64,000 nt of DNA, from assembly GCA_050246115.1 (NCBI GenBank), contig JBFWWP010000010.1, positions 1-64,000 on the forward strand. The letters are read 5' to 3'. The notes under the pieces were generated by a model, which searched no databases, was not told the DNA's origin, and worked only from the letters and a program-made list of their open reading frames with translations. Both the position numbers and the translations under genes were made by a program. Origin of the DNA: JBFWWP01 sp050246115. Lineage in GTDB: Bacteria > Planctomycetota > UBA8108 > UBA1146 > JAJFFE01. Each line of letters begins with the position of its first letter. Position 1 is the stretch's first letter. Shown one piece after another: positions 62,729 through 64,000 of this stretch.

Positions 62729-64000
62729 TTACGGGCAACCCGCCATGGTCCCGTTGTAGTTCACGCAGTCGAGCGCGTCCATGCCGGTGTCCAGCCCACA
62801 CATGCCGAACGGCGCCGGCAGGCCCGGGGACGGCATCCCCGGAGGCGGGAACAAGGCGCCGATCATCGCCACCGCGTCCCCGATGTTGATGCTGCCGTCG
62901 TTGTTGCCGTCGCATGCGTCGCGACACGCCAAGACGTTCGGCATTCCCCCCGGTGGCGGGAACAGGTTCCCGAGCAGGTTCACCGCGTCAGCAATGTTGA
63001 AGCCACCGTCGTTGTTGCAGTCACCGCGCTTGAACATGTCGCCGACCGGGCCAGTGCGACCCAAGGCGTTCAGGTACTCGAGAGCGAGAGCATCCTGGTT
63101 GCCGCCATAGCCACCGAACTCCCACGCGGTCGAGATCATGACCCCGCCGTCCGCATGGACAGCGATGGCGCCGGTGACGTAGGCCACCTCGCCGGTCATG
63201 GTGTCGTCGCTGTTGGTCCAGATGGCCTCGACCGAAGTCACCGAAGCGTCGGTGCCGGTGATCGCCAATTGGTCCGTGAAGTCGTTGCCCGCCTGGTCCT
63301 GGGTGTAGGCCACGCCGACGTTGGCACTCAGGTCGAGGCCCGCGACAGCCGCGTTGGCGCCGTCCATTTGACCGTAGGTGTCGTCGCCGTCCACGTTGCC
63401 GGCGGCGTCGATCCCGTCGCGGTCATCGAGGAGGCTCACGACGTGCTGGAAGCCCCAGTGATCGGCGCCCTCGAAGTAGATGCTGATTCCACTGGCCGCG
63501 AGCGCCGCCAGAGCGTCGCCCTCGCCGGCCGAGATTCCGTAGTCCTCCGGGAAAGTGCCGGCCATGACCCACAGGGTCTGGACGCCGGTCAGGTCGAGAC
63601 AGCCGTCGTTGATCAACCCATCGAAGTTGGCCGGCGTAACGCGGGTCACCGTGCGGCCGTTGGCGACGAGAGCGGCCTCGAGGGCAGCGCCGCTATCGAC
63701 CAGGCCGAGGGCACCTGCGCTCTGGAGCCCTTCGAGGTGGAGGATCACGTCCTCCGTACCCGGGATCACCACTGGCGGCTGCACCGTCACCGTGCACGTG
63801 CCGGTCGCACCCATACCGCCGAGCGAGCACGCCCACTCGATGGTGTACGTGTTGGCACCGACCGCCGGACCGGCGAGCGCGAATGAGCTGGAGCCCGAGG
63901 GAGCGCTGCCGACCATGACGCCGTTCTCGAGAATGTCGTAGCCGGCAGTCGCCAGTACGTTGTCGGTCCAGTCGATCGACACCATGTCGGTGACGCAGCT
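62729..64000 (-). CDS. secreted protein with C-terminal dockerin-like repeats, N-terminus missing
   Basis: 423 residues remain; the gene continues past the right edge. An Ig/fibronectin-like segment (YDILENGVMVGSAPSG) and a central region (ILHLEGLQSAGAL, GISIYFEGADHWGF) precede two calcium loops, RGDCNNDGGFNIADAVNLL and CDGNNDGSINIGDAVAMI, then a Cys-containing tail. The same repeat type lies at the N-terminus of the hydrolase at 32032-34302. In Planctomycetota such paired repeats are common in exported proteins. An extracellular role is inferred; partner unknown. Confidence 0.75.
   Translation of the reverse strand, partial: SCVTDMVSIDWTDNVLATAGYDILENGVMVGSAPSGSSSFALAGPAVGANTYTIEWACSLGGMGATGTCTVTVQPPVVIPGTEDVILHLEGLQSAGALGLVDSGAALEAALVANGRTVTRVTPANFDGLINDGCLDLTGVQTLWVMAGTFPEDYGISAGEGDALAALAASGISIYFEGADHWGFQHVVSLLDDRDGIDAAGNVDGDDTYGQMDGANAAVAGLDLSANVGVAYTQDQAGNDFTDQLAITGTDASVTSVEAIWTNSDDTMTGEVAYVTGAIAVHADGGVMISTAWEFGGYGGNQDALALEYLNALGRTGPVGDMFKRGDCNNDGGFNIADAVNLLGNLFPPPGGMPNVLACRDACDGNNDGSINIGDAVAMIGALFPPPGMPSPGLPAPFGMCGLDTGMDALDCVNYNGTMAGCP

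Overview
The window is a GC-rich (roughly two-thirds G+C by eye) bacterial chromosome segment from a Gram-negative-type cell. It has a TonB-dependent receptor, a porin and lipoproteins, and two secreted proteins with paired dockerin-like calcium-loop repeats of the 'GDCNxDGxxxxADA' kind. With a PD40/cytochrome-c secreted protein resembling hydrazine synthase alpha-like proteins and two MoxR-type loci, this points to Planctomycetota. That assignment is an inference from gene style; no rRNA is present. The sequence is a draft scaffold: two runs of exactly 100 N (1478-1577 and 8064-8163) are placeholder gaps that cut four genes. No tRNA, rRNA, CRISPR array, prophage or complete insertion sequence was found.

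Layout. 1-7.5 kb (minus strand): a truncated unknown gene, a frameshifted nucleotidyltransferase-like gene with its partner, a gap, then a tightly overlapped operon of metzincin-like protease, FHA membrane protein and RluA-type pseudouridine synthase. 7.7-14.1 kb (plus): RDD, SpoIIM-like, membrane, DUF4129-like, DUF4350-like, MoxR ATPase and DUF58 genes, closed by a strong hairpin. 14.3-17.7 kb: a very large secreted PD40/CxxCH protein. 18.9-26.3 kb (minus): a methyltransferase/GT2/GT-C glycan operon, then moeA, cutA and an unknown membrane protein. 26.4-31.9 kb: an FHA kinase whose kinase domain is split by an inserted ATPase-like module, two envelope proteins, and two copies of a palindromic repeat sitting on stop codons.

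32-38.7 kb: a dockerin-like alpha/beta hydrolase, a second MoxR-like ATPase paired with a TraB/DUF5682-like protein, maf and a DedA protein. 39-44.7 kb: an unknown 795-residue protein overlapped with psd and an Lgt-like protein, then ychF. 44.7-53 kb: a decayed duplicate of the mutS 3' end, mutS, an MshEN-domain protein, an RsbW/STAS pair, uvrC and trmB. 53-64 kb: TonB receptor, porin, transglutaminase lipoprotein, a four-gene sulfur-transfer operon (TusA-like, DsrE-like, TusA-OsmC fusion, MetE-core), a LysR regulator and a truncated dockerin-like protein.

Genes are packed into operons coupled by four-base overlaps, including several TTGA overlaps that imply TTG starts. The most unusual items are the kinase interrupted between its catalytic loop and DFG motif, the palindromic stop-codon-associated repeat, the MoxR/TraB-like pair without a nearby VWA gene, and the sulfur-carrier/methyltransferase operon.
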